DNA of 64,000 bases, taken from an uncultured Coriobacteriaceae bacterium. Lineage in GTDB: Bacteria > Actinomycetota > Coriobacteriia > Coriobacteriales > Atopobiaceae. The translations under genes and the position numbers were made by a program. The stretch covers positions 1 through 64,000 of the forward strand of contig CACYTH010000004.1 of assembly GCA_902777325.1 (NCBI GenBank), in the 5' to 3' direction. Below are positions 8,941-17,769 of the stretch, in pieces. The notes beneath the pieces are model-generated. The model had not been told where the DNA came from. It ran no database searches and worked only from the letters and a program-made list of their open reading frames with translations. Position 1 is the first letter of the stretch. The number at the start of each line of letters is the position of its first letter.

Positions 8941-9495
8941 CTAGATCTCCATTACCTCGGCTGACTTGGTCTTGAGAAGCTCGTCGACCTTCTTGGTGTA
9001 GTCGTCAGTGAGCTTCTGGATGGCCTTCTTCTCGCGCTTGAGATCGTCCTCGGTGATCTCGCCGTCCTTCTCTGCGCGCTCGGCCTTCTCGTTGGCATGG
9101 CGGCGGGCATTGCGCACTGCGACCTTGCCCTCCTCGGCGTACTTGTTGCACTCCTTGACAAGCTCGCGACGACGCTCCTCCGTGGGCTTGGGGAAGGGAA
9201 GCCTGATCGTGACGCCGTCGTTAGACGGGGTGATGCCAAGGTCGGAGTCCATGATGGCCTTCTCGATGGAGCGCAGGGAGGTCTTGTCCCAGGGCTCGAC
9301 CACGAGCATGGAGGCCTCGGGGACCTTCACGCCAGCAAGCTGGGTAATGGGCGTGGCAACGCCATAGTAGTCGACGCGGATGCTGTCGAGCACATGGGGG
9401 TTGGCGCGACCGGTGCGGATGCGCGCGAAGTTGGCCTTGAGGGCATCAATCGCCTTGTCCATGCGCCTCGTGGCAGAATCGGTGTACTCACTCAT
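8941..9495 (-). CDS. frr: Ribosome recycling factor
   Basis: RRF splits post-termination ribosomes together with EF-G. Its 184 residues match the usual length. It shows the three-helix domain start (ALKANFARIRTGRANPHVLD), the small beta domain (YYGVATPITQLAGV) and the C-terminal charged helix (KAIQKLTDDYTKKVDELLK). AGGAG lies seven bases before the ATG. It follows pyrH by ~90 bp, the usual pairing. Confidence 0.97.
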   Translation of the reverse strand: MSEYTDSATRRMDKAIDALKANFARIRTGRANPHVLDSIRVDYYGVATPITQLAGVKVPEASMLVVEPWDKTSLRSIEKAIMDSDLGITPSNDGVTIRLPFPKPTEERRRELVKECNKYAEEGKVAVRNARRHANEKAERAEKDGEITEDDLKREKKAIQKLTDDYTKKVDELLKTKSAEVMEI

Positions 9496-9587
9496 AGCCT
9501 GGCTCCTATCCTCATTGGTACGCCCTTGCGAGCGTCGTGCACAAACTGACTGCTTACCTTACATGTGGATGCCCTGGGAGCAAGCCC

Positions 9588-10307
9588 CTAGGCCTCCACG
9601 ACGGTGGTGCCCACTGCCTCGCCGCGCAGCGCTCGGACGATGGCGCCATCCTGCTCCATGTTGAAGACCATGATGGGCATCGAGTTGTCCTGGCACAGTG
9701 CCGTTGCGGTGGCATCCATCACCTGCAAGCGCTTTTTGAGCACGTCGCGGTAGGTGATGGTGTCGTACTTCTTGGCATCGAGGTGCTTGACGGGGTCCTT
9801 GTCGTAGATACCGTCGACCTTGGTCGCCTTCATCAGCACGTCAGCACCAATCTCGCATGCACGAAGGGCGGCTGCTGTGTCGGTGGTGAAATAGGGATTG
9901 CCGGTGCCGGCGGCAAAGATGGTGATGCGCCCCTTCTCCAGGTGGCGAATGGCGCGACGGCGGATATAGCTCTCGGAGATGGCGTGCATCTCGATGGCGC
10001 TCATGACGCGGCAGTCAAAGCCATTCTTCTCGAAGCAGTCCTGCAGGGCCAGCGAGTTGATGACCGTTGCAAGCATGCCCATGTTGTCGCCCTGGGCACG
10101 GTCCATGCCCTCGGCGGCGCCCTCGAGGCCACGATAGATGTTGCCTCCGCCGACGACCACGGCAATCTGGACGCCATCGTTGTAGGCGGGCTTGAGCTGC
10201 TGGGCTATCTTCTGCGGTACCTCGGGATCGATGCCAAAGTACCTGCTGCCCATGAGGGCCTCTCCGGAGAGCTTCAGCAGCACGCGCTTGTACTTGTAGT
10301 CAGCCAA
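9588..10307 (-). CDS. pyrH: Uridylate kinase
   Basis: UMP kinase phosphorylates UMP to UDP for pyrimidine nucleotide synthesis and is typically a GTP-activated, UTP-inhibited hexamer. The 239-residue amino-acid-kinase fold has KLSGEALMG, the glycine-rich [29 protein letters not shown] and a [13 protein letters not shown] loop. The start is TTG (TTG GCT GAC), four bases after a strong GAGGAGG. A terminator separates it from tsf, so it probably has its own promoter or depends on read-through. Confidence 0.97.
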   Translation of the reverse strand: MADYKYKRVLLKLSGEALMGSRYFGIDPEVPQKIAQQLKPAYNDGVQIAVVVGGGNIYRGLEGAAEGMDRAQGDNMGMLATVINSLALQDCFEKNGFDCRVMSAIEMHAISESYIRRRAIRHLEKGRITIFAAGTGNPYFTTDTAAALRACEIGADVLMKATKVDGIYDKDPVKHLDAKKYDTITYRDVLKKRLQVMDATATALCQDNSMPIMVFNMEQDGAIVRALRGEAVGTTVVEA

Positions 10308-10434
10308 GAATCCTCCTCAGGTTTATGCCGCAATGCGGCATGCACATCCAGTTGAGTTTAGCAAAGGGCACCCCCAAGCCACTTGACGACGGCGTGAGCA
10401 GACATCAACACCATCTGAGAGGTTCGTAGGGGCA

Positions 10435-10469
10435 TAACAAAGGGCCGATGCGCGATGCGCACCGGCCCT
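10435..10469 (-). terminator. Terminator after tsf
   Basis: A GC-rich stem GGGCCGGTGCG/CGCATCGGCCC (11 bp with one G-U pair, 10442-10452 with 10458-10468) is followed on the minus strand by UUUGUUAU. It lies about 20 bases after the tsf stop and ends the rpsB-tsf transcript. Confidence 0.85.
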
Positions 10470-10489
10470 GTAAAAGACTCTGGAGCTTG

Positions 10490-11362
10490 TTACTCCTCGC
10501 CGAAGTTGAAGCGGACGAAGGAGACGATCTTGATGTCGTCGCCGACCTCCTTGGAGATGTTGGAGGCGAGCTCGCCGACGGTCACGTTGCCGTCCTTGAC
10601 GAAGGCCTGCTCGGTGAGGGCGCGCTCCTGGAAGAACTTCTTGAGGCGGCCGTTGACGATGCCATCCCAGAACTTCTCGGGACGACCAGAGTCGGCAGCC
10701 TGGGCACGGTAGATCTCGCGCTCGTGCTCGATGGTCTCCTCGGGGATGTCCTCGCGGCGAGCGGAGATCGGGTCGGAGGCGATGACCTGCATGGCAACGT
10801 CATGCGCGAAGGTCTTGAAGGTCTCGTTGGCGCCGGTCTCGGCATTGTTGAGCTCGAAGACGACGATGTCGGCATGCTTGCCGTCGTGGTGGATGTAGCA
10901 GGAGAGGACACCGTTCTCGGCGACGACGCGCTTGAAGCGGACGACCTTCTGGTTCTCGCCGATGACGAAGATGCTCTCCTTGATGGCCTCCTCGACGGTT
11001 GCGCCGTCGAGCGTGCAGGCCATGAGGGCGTCGATGTCAGCGGGGTCGTTCTCGGCGACGACCTGGGCGAGGCTGGTCACGAAGCTCTTGAACTTTGCGT
11101 TGGTGGCGACGAAGTCGGTCTCGCAGGAAACCTCGATGAGGGCGCCGACGGTACCGTCCTCAGAGATGAAAGCGCCGATGGTGCCCTCGTTGGTGTCGCG
11201 GCCGGCCTTCTTGACGGCCTTAGCGAGACCGTTGACGCGCAGGACGTCGATGGCCTTCTCAATGTCGCCGTCAGCCTCTACGAGTGCCTTCTTGCACTCC
11301 ATCATGGGGGCATCGGTGATCTGGCGGAGCTCCTTGACCATAGCGGCAGTAACCTGAGCCAT
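10490..11362 (-). CDS. tsf: Elongation factor Ts
   Basis: EF-Ts is the guanine-nucleotide exchange factor that recycles EF-Tu-GDP. The 290-residue protein shows the UBA-like N-terminus (VKELRQITDAPMMECKKALVEADGD) and the core (FVATNAKFKSFV, then IVVFELNNAE and DVAMQVIASDP). GGAAGGA lies upstream of the ATG. It is 53 bp downstream of rpsB and ends in a strong terminator, giving the classical two-gene rpsB-tsf unit. Confidence 0.97.
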   Translation of the reverse strand: MAQVTAAMVKELRQITDAPMMECKKALVEADGDIEKAIDVLRVNGLAKAVKKAGRDTNEGTIGAFISEDGTVGALIEVSCETDFVATNAKFKSFVTSLAQVVAENDPADIDALMACTLDGATVEEAIKESIFVIGENQKVVRFKRVVAENGVLSCYIHHDGKHADIVVFELNNAETGANETFKTFAHDVAMQVIASDPISARREDIPEETIEHEREIYRAQAADSGRPEKFWDGIVNGRLKKFFQERALTEQAFVKDGNVTVGELASNISKEVGDDIKIVSFVRFNFGEE

Positions 11363-11415
11363 AGGTGTGTTCCTTCCTATCGGAATGTCAATAACGTAAG
11401 TAGGGACGCTCTGCG

Positions 11416-12186
11416 CTACTCGGCAGCGGGGGCCTCGACGGCCTCGACGTCGACGGCAGGAGTGGTCTCGCCGGAAGCCATCTCCTCGACGGAGATCTGC
11501 TCCTTGCCAGCACCAGCGAGGACGGCGTCAGCGACGAGCTCGCACATCAGGTTGACCGAACGGATGGCGTCGTCGTTGGCGGGGATGCCGTAGTCGACCA
11601 CGTCGGGGTCAGAGTTGGTGTCGAGCAGGCCGACGACGGGGATGTGCAGGCGGTTGGCCTCCTTGATGGCAATCTCCTCGCGCTTGGTGTCGACGACGAA
11701 GATGGCCTGCGGAAGGGCGTGCATGTCACGGACGCCACCGAGGTTGCGCTGGAGCTTCTCGAGCTCCTTGGTGAGCACGGCCTGCTCCTTCTTGCCGCGG
11801 GCGGCCATGCGGCCGTCCTCGATCATGGCCTCGAGCTCCTCCATGCGGTCGATACGGGAGCGCATGGTGACGAAGTTGGTGAGCATGCCACCGAGCCAGC
11901 GCTGGTTGATGTAGGGCATGTCGCAACGGGCGGCCTGGGTGGCGATGGGCTCCTGGGCCTGCTTCTTGGTGCCGACGAACAGGACGCGGCCACCCTTGGC
12001 GGCGGTGTCCTTGAGGAAGCTGTAGGCGCGGTCGGCGTCGATGACGGTCTGCTTGAGGTCGAGGATGTAGATGCCGTTGCGCTCACCGAAGATGTAGGGC
12101 TTCATCTTGGGGTTCCAGCGGCGGGTCTGATGACCGTAGTGGCAGCCAGCCTCGAGCAGGGTACGGATGTTGATCTTCACAGCCAT
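11416..12186 (-). CDS. rpsB: 30S ribosomal protein S2
   Basis: S2 is the 30S subunit protein needed for S1/mRNA docking. The 256 residues contain the signature N-terminus ([20 protein letters not shown]), a coiled-coil region (~100-150) and the [20 protein letters not shown] motif. The C-terminal ~20 residues are acidic. AGGAGG lies seven bases upstream of the ATG. A ~140-nt leader with three hairpins and a good promoter precede it. Confidence 0.98.
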   Translation of the reverse strand: MAVKINIRTLLEAGCHYGHQTRRWNPKMKPYIFGERNGIYILDLKQTVIDADRAYSFLKDTAAKGGRVLFVGTKKQAQEPIATQAARCDMPYINQRWLGGMLTNFVTMRSRIDRMEELEAMIEDGRMAARGKKEQAVLTKELEKLQRNLGGVRDMHALPQAIFVVDTKREEIAIKEANRLHIPVVGLLDTNSDPDVVDYGIPANDDAIRSVNLMCELVADAVLAGAGKEQISVEEMASGETTPAVDVEAVEAPAAE

Positions 12187-12327
12187 GTTTTAACCTCCTG
12201 TGGTTGGTCCTCCGCGAGGGGTCCACCCCCTCTGCCACCCGAGACTCGGCTGTGTGCCTCGGGCACCGCGGCCTTGGGGTCACCCGCGCGTGCGAATTTC
12301 TGCTGTACGGATGCACAGCAATCCAGA
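12187..12327 (-). promoter_or_regulatory. Structured rpsB mRNA leader
   Basis: Between the predicted start point near 12320 and the rpsB Shine-Dalgarno lie three potential hairpins: a GCTGT/ACAGC arm, CCCGAG/CTCGGG, and GAGGGG/CCCCTC. Ribosomal-protein leaders often bind the encoded protein for feedback. Whether S2 binds here is inference only. Confidence 0.4.
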
Positions 12328-12357
12328 AGTATACCAACTTCTGTTGATTCATGCCAA
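12328..12357 (-). promoter_or_regulatory. rpsB promoter (sigma-70 type)
   Basis: On the minus strand the -35 is TTGGCA (12352-12357), the spacer is 18 bp and the -10 is TATACT (12328-12333). Each hexamer matches consensus at five of six positions. It lies about 140 bp upstream of rpsB. Confidence 0.7.
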
Positions 12358-12418
12358 GTGCAATGTGTCTGGATGCAAGCTCCACAAGCGCGGCACTCAA
12401 ATACGCTGCGACAGGCCC

Positions 12419-13354
12419 CTATTCGCCACGAGGATGAGCCTGTCGAGTGGCCTCCTTGAGACGCTCTACCGACAGATGGGTGTAGATCTGCGTTGTGGCG
12501 AGGCTTTCGTGCCCCAACAGCTCCTGCACGCTGCGAAGGTCTGCGCCACCCGAGAGCAGCTCGGTGGCATAGGTGTGACGCATCGCATGAGGCGTGACCC
12601 CCGACTCTATGCCTGCCAAACGTACGTGCCGTTCGAAGCAGGTGCGCAGCGCGTCGGCCGTCATGCGGTTGCCTCGCACTGACACAAAGAGGGCACCAGT
12701 GGCCTCTCCCCTCTTGCGGCGCGCGCAAAGGGCTGGTCTTGCCTGCCGGACATACTGCATTAGCACTGCCAAGGCACGTTCGTAAACGGGCACCACACGC
12801 TCCTTGGAGCCCTTGCCGAAGAGCCTCACCTGTGCCTGTGCCAGGTCTATGTCCGCAACGTTGAGGCGCGAAATCTCTGAGATACGAGCTCCCGTGGCGT
12901 AGAGGAGCTCGATGATGGCTAGGTCGCGAAGCCCCTCAAGCGTTGATGCGTCGCACGTGTCCAAGAGCGCATCTACGTCCGAGTCGCTCATCGTGCGTGG
13001 CAGGGTCTTTGCGATCTTGGGGCTAGCCAAGGCCGCCGCGGCATCTCCCGTCACGCGCCCCTGGCTGACCAACCATTTGTAGAGTCCGCGTATGGCTGAC
13101 AGATGCCTGTTGACCGTGCGTGTGGAGTAGCCAGCCCTTGTCAGCTCGGCCAGATATCGCCTGAGGGACCTGTGGCTGATGCTTGCCGCGGTCACGCCCT
13201 CTCGGCGAACCCACGCAAGGTACGCCTCGATGTCTGTGGCGTATGCACGCACGGTGTTCTCGGAGAAGTTGCGCACACCAGAGAGATACGAGAGATATGC
13301 GCGGGCGTCATCCTCAAACTCCAGCTGGGCTCGCTCCCGCTCCTCTAGACCCAT
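12419..13354 (-). CDS. xerC: Tyrosine recombinase, XerC/XerD type
   Basis: This is a site-specific recombinase that resolves chromosome dimers at dif by analogy. The 311 residues comprise an N-terminal SAM-like core-binding domain (~15-100) and a catalytic domain with the expected R157 (ATGARISE), H256xxR259 (HAMRHTYA), H282 and nucleophile Y291 (TTQIYTHLS). Its position downstream of trmFO and upstream of rpsB is that of xerC in Firmicutes. It overlaps the trmFO end by 10 bp. No dif-like site, integrase arms or foreign cargo are seen, so this is a housekeeping Xer rather than a phage integrase. Confidence 0.92.
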   Translation of the reverse strand: MGLEERERAQLEFEDDARAYLSYLSGVRNFSENTVRAYATDIEAYLAWVRREGVTAASISHRSLRRYLAELTRAGYSTRTVNRHLSAIRGLYKWLVSQGRVTGDAAAALASPKIAKTLPRTMSDSDVDALLDTCDASTLEGLRDLAIIELLYATGARISEISRLNVADIDLAQAQVRLFGKGSKERVVPVYERALAVLMQYVRQARPALCARRKRGEATGALFVSVRGNRMTADALRTCFERHVRLAGIESGVTPHAMRHTYATELLSGGADLRSVQELLGHESLATTQIYTHLSVERLKEATRQAHPRGE

Positions 13355-14691
13355 GCGCCTTTGTCCTTTGGGATGTCAAACAGCTCGTGGCGGCCTGCGA
13401 TGCAGTCTGCGATGTCTTGCTTCGCTCGCGCCGCATAGGCCGCATAGCGCTCCCCCTTGCGCATGCGCCTGCCCTCCAAAGGCGGAACCAGGCCAAAGTT
13501 GACATGCATCGGCTGGTATGGATCGGTCTCGGGGTCTGTGGCATAGCTCACGAGCGCACCAAAGGCAGTCGTGTCAGGCAGCGTGAGGCGGTCAAGGCCC
13601 TTGAGGTCGGCGAAGGTGTTGAGTGCGGCAAAGAGCCCCGAGGCAATCGCCTCGACATATCCCTCCGTACCAGTGATCTGCCCCGCCAGGCGGATGGAGG
13701 TGCCCGGTACACCAAAGCTCTTGTCCAAGACGCGCGGCGAGTCGACAAACGAGTTGCGGTGCATGACGCCATAGCGGAAGAACTCTGCGTTCTCCAGTCC
13801 CGGAATGAGCCTGAATACGCGTGCCTGCTCTCCCCAGGTCAGGTTGGTCTGGAATCCGACCAGGTTATAGGCGGTGGCGTGGGAGTTCTCGGGCCTGAGC
13901 TGCACGACGGCCCACGGGCGCCTTCCCGTGCGCGGGTCGGCAAGCCCCACTGGCTTAAGGGCGCCAAACCTCAGCGTGTCGTGGCCCTTGCGTGCAACCT
14001 CCTCGACGGGCTGGCAGGCATTGAAGAGGTCGGTCTCCTCGAACTCCTTGGACACGACGCGCTTTGCCGCAATGAGCTCGTCGTAAAAGCGGTCGTACTC
14101 GTCGCGGTCCATGGGACAGTTGAGGTAGTCCCCCAGGCCCTCCTCGTAGCGCGACTGGCTGAACGCGATGTCGCGATCTATCGTCTCCGCATCGACGATG
14201 GGGGCAGCCGCATCGTAGAAGGACAGGTGATCCATGCCAAGCAGATCGCACAGCGAGGAGAAGAGCGCTGGCGAGCAGAGGGGGCCGGCCGCTATGACGC
14301 AGGGCCCCTCGGGCACTTCCCTGACCTCGTCACGCACCAGCTCGATCAGGGGGTGCTCCTCCACCTCCCGTGTCACGATCTTTGAAAAGACGGTCCTGTC
14401 GACGGCCAAGGCTCCGCCAGCTGGCACGGCGGCCCTCTGGGCCGCCTGCATGAGATGCGATCCCATGGCCCTGAGCTCGTACTTGAGCAGGCCTGCAGCG
14501 CTCTCCTCACGAAGCGACTTGAGCGAGTTGGAGCAGACGAGCTCCGCCAGTCCGTCGGTGTGGTGCGCCGGCGCATTGCCGCCGGGCCTCTGCTCCACCA
14601 GCCTCACGCGTATCCCGCGGTCTGCCAGCTGCAACGCGCACTCGCTGCCCGCAAGTCCGCCACCGACTACCGTCACCATGTCTCTGGCCAC
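13345..14691 (-). CDS. trmFO: Methylenetetrahydrofolate-tRNA-(uracil54-C5)-methyltransferase
   Basis: TrmFO makes ribothymidine at tRNA position 54 using methylene-THF and FAD. The N-terminus has the FAD motif VVGGGLAGSECALQLA. It is followed by family segments NSLKSLREESAAGLLKYELR, the NCPMDRDEYDRFYDEL stretch, and the C-terminal LVPPLEGRRMRKGERYAAYA. The GTG at 14691 is preferred because AGGAG lies eight bases upstream; ATG 14679 is the alternative (448 or 444 residues). It follows dprA directly. In Bacillus topA lies between these genes; here it is absent. Confidence 0.93.
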   Translation of the reverse strand: MARDMVTVVGGGLAGSECALQLADRGIRVRLVEQRPGGNAPAHHTDGLAELVCSNSLKSLREESAAGLLKYELRAMGSHLMQAAQRAAVPAGGALAVDRTVFSKIVTREVEEHPLIELVRDEVREVPEGPCVIAAGPLCSPALFSSLCDLLGMDHLSFYDAAAPIVDAETIDRDIAFSQSRYEEGLGDYLNCPMDRDEYDRFYDELIAAKRVVSKEFEETDLFNACQPVEEVARKGHDTLRFGALKPVGLADPRTGRRPWAVVQLRPENSHATAYNLVGFQTNLTWGEQARVFRLIPGLENAEFFRYGVMHRNSFVDSPRVLDKSFGVPGTSIRLAGQITGTEGYVEAIASGLFAALNTFADLKGLDRLTLPDTTAFGALVSYATDPETDPYQPMHVNFGLVPPLEGRRMRKGERYAAYAARAKQDIADCIAGRHELFDIPKDKGAWV

Positions 14692-14722
14692 GCTCCACGC
14701 TCCTCTCGCCATGCTTGTGGCC

Positions 14723-15628
14723 TTACATTCTAGCGCCCAGAAGGGCCTCTTTTGTTGGGGCATAGCGACCGTCTGGAAGTCTCGTGACCATTCCAGAGGC
14801 CTCGTAGTCCGCCAGATGGCGAAGCACCTGCAGCGGCTCCTCCCCTAGGCTGTGTGCAAGGTCATCGGCACGCATGGGGCTTGCCACCAGCGCCGACACC
14901 AAGCGATTCCGCGGCGTGGCCACACGCTCCTGAATGAGCCTGAGAACACCGAAGTCCCTGGATATGAGCATCTCAAGGTCGGTCTCGGAGCAGACGATGC
15001 TTCCTCCGTCGCGTATGAGCGCGTTTGCGCCTTGCGACTCTGGCGAGAAGATCGACCCTGGCGCAGCGTAGATCTCCCGGCCAAGGTCCGAGGCGGCCAT
15101 TGCCGTACTTGATGTCCCCGACCTGAGTCCCGCCTCGCAGACGAGAAGTGCATGTGAAAGCGCGGCGATGATGACGTTTCGTTGGGGAAAGCAACCCTTG
15201 CGAGGCGTCTGCCCCCAGGGGACCAGGGCGATCACGGCCCCGCCCTGCTCGACCGCACGCTCGAACACGTCCCTCGAGGTGCGCGGATAGACGGTATCGG
15301 CTCCTACGCCCGACACGACGATGGTCTTGCCACCGGCATCGAGCGCGCCGCGCGCGGCTGATGCGTCGCATCCCATCGCTCCTCCCGAGACGAGCGTGAT
15401 ACCTGACTCTGCCGCTATGCGTCCCGCCATCGAGGCAACAGCCAGGCCGTAGGGCGTGGCTCTTCGAGCGCCAATGACGCCAAGGCCCATGTCTGCAAGA
15501 ATCCCAGGGTCCCCCTTTCCGTAGATGATCTGTGGCGGACGTTCTAGCTCCCTCACGCTTGCCGGATAGTGCTCATCCTCGGGGCGAAGCTCCCAAAAGG
15601 CGTCATTAGAGGAAATCTGGTCAGCCAT
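14723..15628 (-). CDS. dprA: DNA-processing protein DprA/Smf
   Basis: DprA binds incoming single-stranded DNA in natural transformation and loads RecA. The 301 residues carry the Rossmann-fold domain with GVIGARRATPYG, SGGAMGCDASAARGAL, the FPQRNVIIAALSHALLVCEA segment and GSIFSPESQGANALIRDG. A C-terminal winged helix (~240-300) follows. It lacks most of the N-terminal SAM domain of ~360-residue homologues. ATG 15628 (GGGAGG upstream) overlaps the comM stop by eight bases, so it is coupled to comM. Together these point to competence capacity, although no uptake machinery is in the window. Confidence 0.93.
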   Translation of the reverse strand: MADQISSNDAFWELRPEDEHYPASVRELERPPQIIYGKGDPGILADMGLGVIGARRATPYGLAVASMAGRIAAESGITLVSGGAMGCDASAARGALDAGGKTIVVSGVGADTVYPRTSRDVFERAVEQGGAVIALVPWGQTPRKGCFPQRNVIIAALSHALLVCEAGLRSGTSSTAMAASDLGREIYAAPGSIFSPESQGANALIRDGGSIVCSETDLEMLISRDFGVLRLIQERVATPRNRLVSALVASPMRADDLAHSLGEEPLQVLRHLADYEASGMVTRLPDGRYAPTKEALLGARM

Positions 15629-17126
15629 GTGCCCTCCCTCGATAGGAACACGCCTCGACGATGTCGTCGCGCGTGATGAGGTCGTGATGCTCGATGTCGG
15701 CAATGGTGCGCGCCACGCGGGACACTCGAGCAATCGCCCTTCCGCCCATGCTCAGTCTCGACGCTATGGTCTCGAACGCCTGCCGCGCGGCAGGCTCCAT
15801 CGACTCTGCGACGCTTCTGGTCCTGCCAACCGACCCCTTCTTGCGATGCGCCGCGAACTCCCGTCCTGCGAGGACGAGCTCGGACATCTCCTTGGAGCTC
15901 ATGCCCGAGCCACCCTCTATGACCTTTGATGATGCGGGTCGCGCAACGTCGATGTGCATGTCAATGCGGTTGGCCAGAGGCCCTCCCATGCGGGCCTGGT
16001 AGCTCTCCACGCGTGCAGGGGCACACGTGCATGGATGCCCGGGGTCTCCCAGATGGCCGCAGGGACAGGGGTTTGCCGCCGTCACGAGCATGAAGTCACA
16101 GGGGAAGACGTACTTGCCCTCGGCGCGGGAGAGACAGACGCAACCATCCTCCATCGGCTGCCTGAGCGACTGAAGAACGTTGTTGGCAAACTCGGGAAGC
16201 TCGTCCAAAAAGAGCACGCCGCGATGCGCCAGCGAGACCTCCCCCGGCGTCACGGGACGTCCGCCACCAAGAAGGCCGGCTGCGGAGATGGAGTGGTGTG
16301 GTGCCCTGAAGGGCGGCTCTCCCCGCTCTATGCCCGATGACTGCTGACCGGCAACCGAGTGGACAAGCAGCGCCTCCTCACGGGCACGCTCGTCTAGAGG
16401 AGGCAGGATGGTGGGGAGCCTGCGCGCAAGCATGGTCTTGCCCGCTCCAGGAGGACCAACCATCATGAGGCCGTGACGCCCCGTGGCAGCTATGACCATG
16501 GCCCGCTTGGCGATCTCCTGGTCGCATACGTCTCGGTAGTCCAGCAGCGAAGCCGCATCTCGCGGGGGTTCTTCTGCCGCCGTCCCGGCAATGCGCTCGC
16601 CACCAAGGGAATCCACGCCAAGGCGCATGACCCCTAGGCCATCGATGACCTTGCGGTCACAGGCGCCTCGTATCGATCCTCGTGCCGCATATGCCGAGAC
16701 GAGGGTAAGCCCCATCTCCTTTGCAAGCATGGCGTACGCCATGTCGCCGCGCACGGGACAGACCTGCCCCTCAAGACCCAGCTCTCCCACAAAGAGGCAG
16801 TCGTCAAGTCCCGAGGTCGGAATCTGACCGGAAGCCGCGAGAATTGCTATCGCTATCGCAAGGTCGAAGCCCGTGCCCGTCTTGCGGATCTCGGCTGGCG
16901 CGAGGTTGATGGTGACGTTCAAACGCGGATTCTCGTATCCGCAGGCCGTGATGGCACATCTGACGCGATAGCGAGCCTCCATCACCATTGAGTCCGCCAT
17001 ACCGATGAGGTTGTATCCGACAAGTCCTGATGTGCATGAGACCTCGACGGTAATGGGAACAGCCTCGACACCTTGAATCAATGCCGATCGCACGGCAAAG
17101 GACCCGATGTGTGACTGGTTGGCCAT
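15621..17126 (-). CDS. comM: ComM/YifB-family Mg-chelatase-like AAA+ ATPase
   Basis: ComM is a hexameric helicase that promotes branch migration during natural transformation. The 501-residue protein has an N-terminal ChlI-like domain (IGSFAVRSALIQGVEAVPI; NLAPAEIRKTGTGFDLAIA), Walker A GPPGAGKT (~222-229), Walker B VLFLDELPEF, a four-Cys region (NPCPCGHLGDPGHPCTC) and a C-terminal helical domain. It starts at the yraN stop (1-nt overlap) and overlaps dprA by eight bases, forming a yraN-comM-dprA recombination unit. Confidence 0.93.
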   Translation of the reverse strand: MANQSHIGSFAVRSALIQGVEAVPITVEVSCTSGLVGYNLIGMADSMVMEARYRVRCAITACGYENPRLNVTINLAPAEIRKTGTGFDLAIAIAILAASGQIPTSGLDDCLFVGELGLEGQVCPVRGDMAYAMLAKEMGLTLVSAYAARGSIRGACDRKVIDGLGVMRLGVDSLGGERIAGTAAEEPPRDAASLLDYRDVCDQEIAKRAMVIAATGRHGLMMVGPPGAGKTMLARRLPTILPPLDERAREEALLVHSVAGQQSSGIERGEPPFRAPHHSISAAGLLGGGRPVTPGEVSLAHRGVLFLDELPEFANNVLQSLRQPMEDGCVCLSRAEGKYVFPCDFMLVTAANPCPCGHLGDPGHPCTCAPARVESYQARMGGPLANRIDMHIDVARPASSKVIEGGSGMSSKEMSELVLAGREFAAHRKKGSVGRTRSVAESMEPAARQAFETIASRLSMGGRAIARVSRVARTIADIEHHDLITRDDIVEACSYRGRAHG

Positions 17127-17584
17127 CAGGCGTCACATCCAAAGGCGCTGCACACATGGTGAATGCTCGCCACGCGGCTCTCGAAGACGCTTATGGCGAT
17201 GACATCAAAGCGCGCCATGGCAATGTCGTTGGTTGCGAGGTACTGAGCCGCTATCTGACGATAGCGACGCCTCTTCTCGGCATCGACCTTTACCTCGGGC
17301 TCGGGGCTTGGCATGCCATCCCTGACAAAGCGCGTCTTTACCTCGACGAAGGCCCACTCGCCATACGGGTCGACGGCTATGATGTCGGCCTCGCCTGCGG
17401 CGCAGAACCAATTGCGCTGGACCACGTCCCAACCGTGGGACTGTAGGTATGCAGCCGCGAGGGACTCTCCTGCGATACCCAACTCGCGTGCCGAGAGCTC
17501 GCCTGCCCGACCAAGCTGGTCACGCAGGTCATCCGATATGCTCACTTGCGGTCTTGCGACCGTAGCCTCTGCCATCGCGTTCAT
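17126..17584 (-). CDS. YraN/UPF0102 family nuclease-like protein
   Basis: The 152-residue protein belongs to the YraN family, which has a PD-(D/E)XK-type fold and an unknown cellular role, often near rnhB and comM. The conserved core is GESLAAAYLQSHGWDVVQRN, then GEADIIAVD and FVEVKTR, which supply the putative catalytic Asp, Glu and Lys. GGAG lies five bases before the ATG. A 7-bp hairpin (17597-17618) sits just upstream of this ribosome-binding site. No experimental function can be read from the sequence. Confidence 0.88.
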   Translation of the reverse strand: MNAMAEATVARPQVSISDDLRDQLGRAGELSARELGIAGESLAAAYLQSHGWDVVQRNWFCAAGEADIIAVDPYGEWAFVEVKTRFVRDGMPSPEPEVKVDAEKRRRYRQIAAQYLATNDIAMARFDVIAISVFESRVASIHHVCSAFGCDA

Positions 17585-17596
17585 TGTCGCTCCTCT

Positions 17597-17618
17597 CCTG
17601 TCTGAATCCGTAGACAGG
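17597..17618 (-). promoter_or_regulatory. Hairpin upstream of the yraN ribosome-binding site
   Basis: A perfect 7-bp inverted repeat CCTGTCT/AGACAGG with an 8-nt loop abuts the GGAGAGGAG sequence before yraN. It could modulate translation of the yraN-comM-dprA unit, or be chance. The rest of the 185-bp gap (17619-17769) shows nothing clear. Confidence 0.3.
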
Positions 17619-17769
17619 AAGGATGGCAGCCCTATGTTGGCGCCAGACTACGTGCCCAGTAGCCACATGGTTGGCAGCCAAGGCCTTTAGAAAACGCCTT
17701 GCGACAAAAGAACGAGGTCATGCCGCGCGTCGCGATATGACATGGGTAGGTTTCGTGTGCTGAATTGTC

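Noticed and set aside
12419..13354. Tyrosine recombinase as sign of a mobile element
   Set aside because: It sits at the conserved xerC position between trmFO and rpsB, with no att-like repeats, tRNA target or cargo genes nearby.
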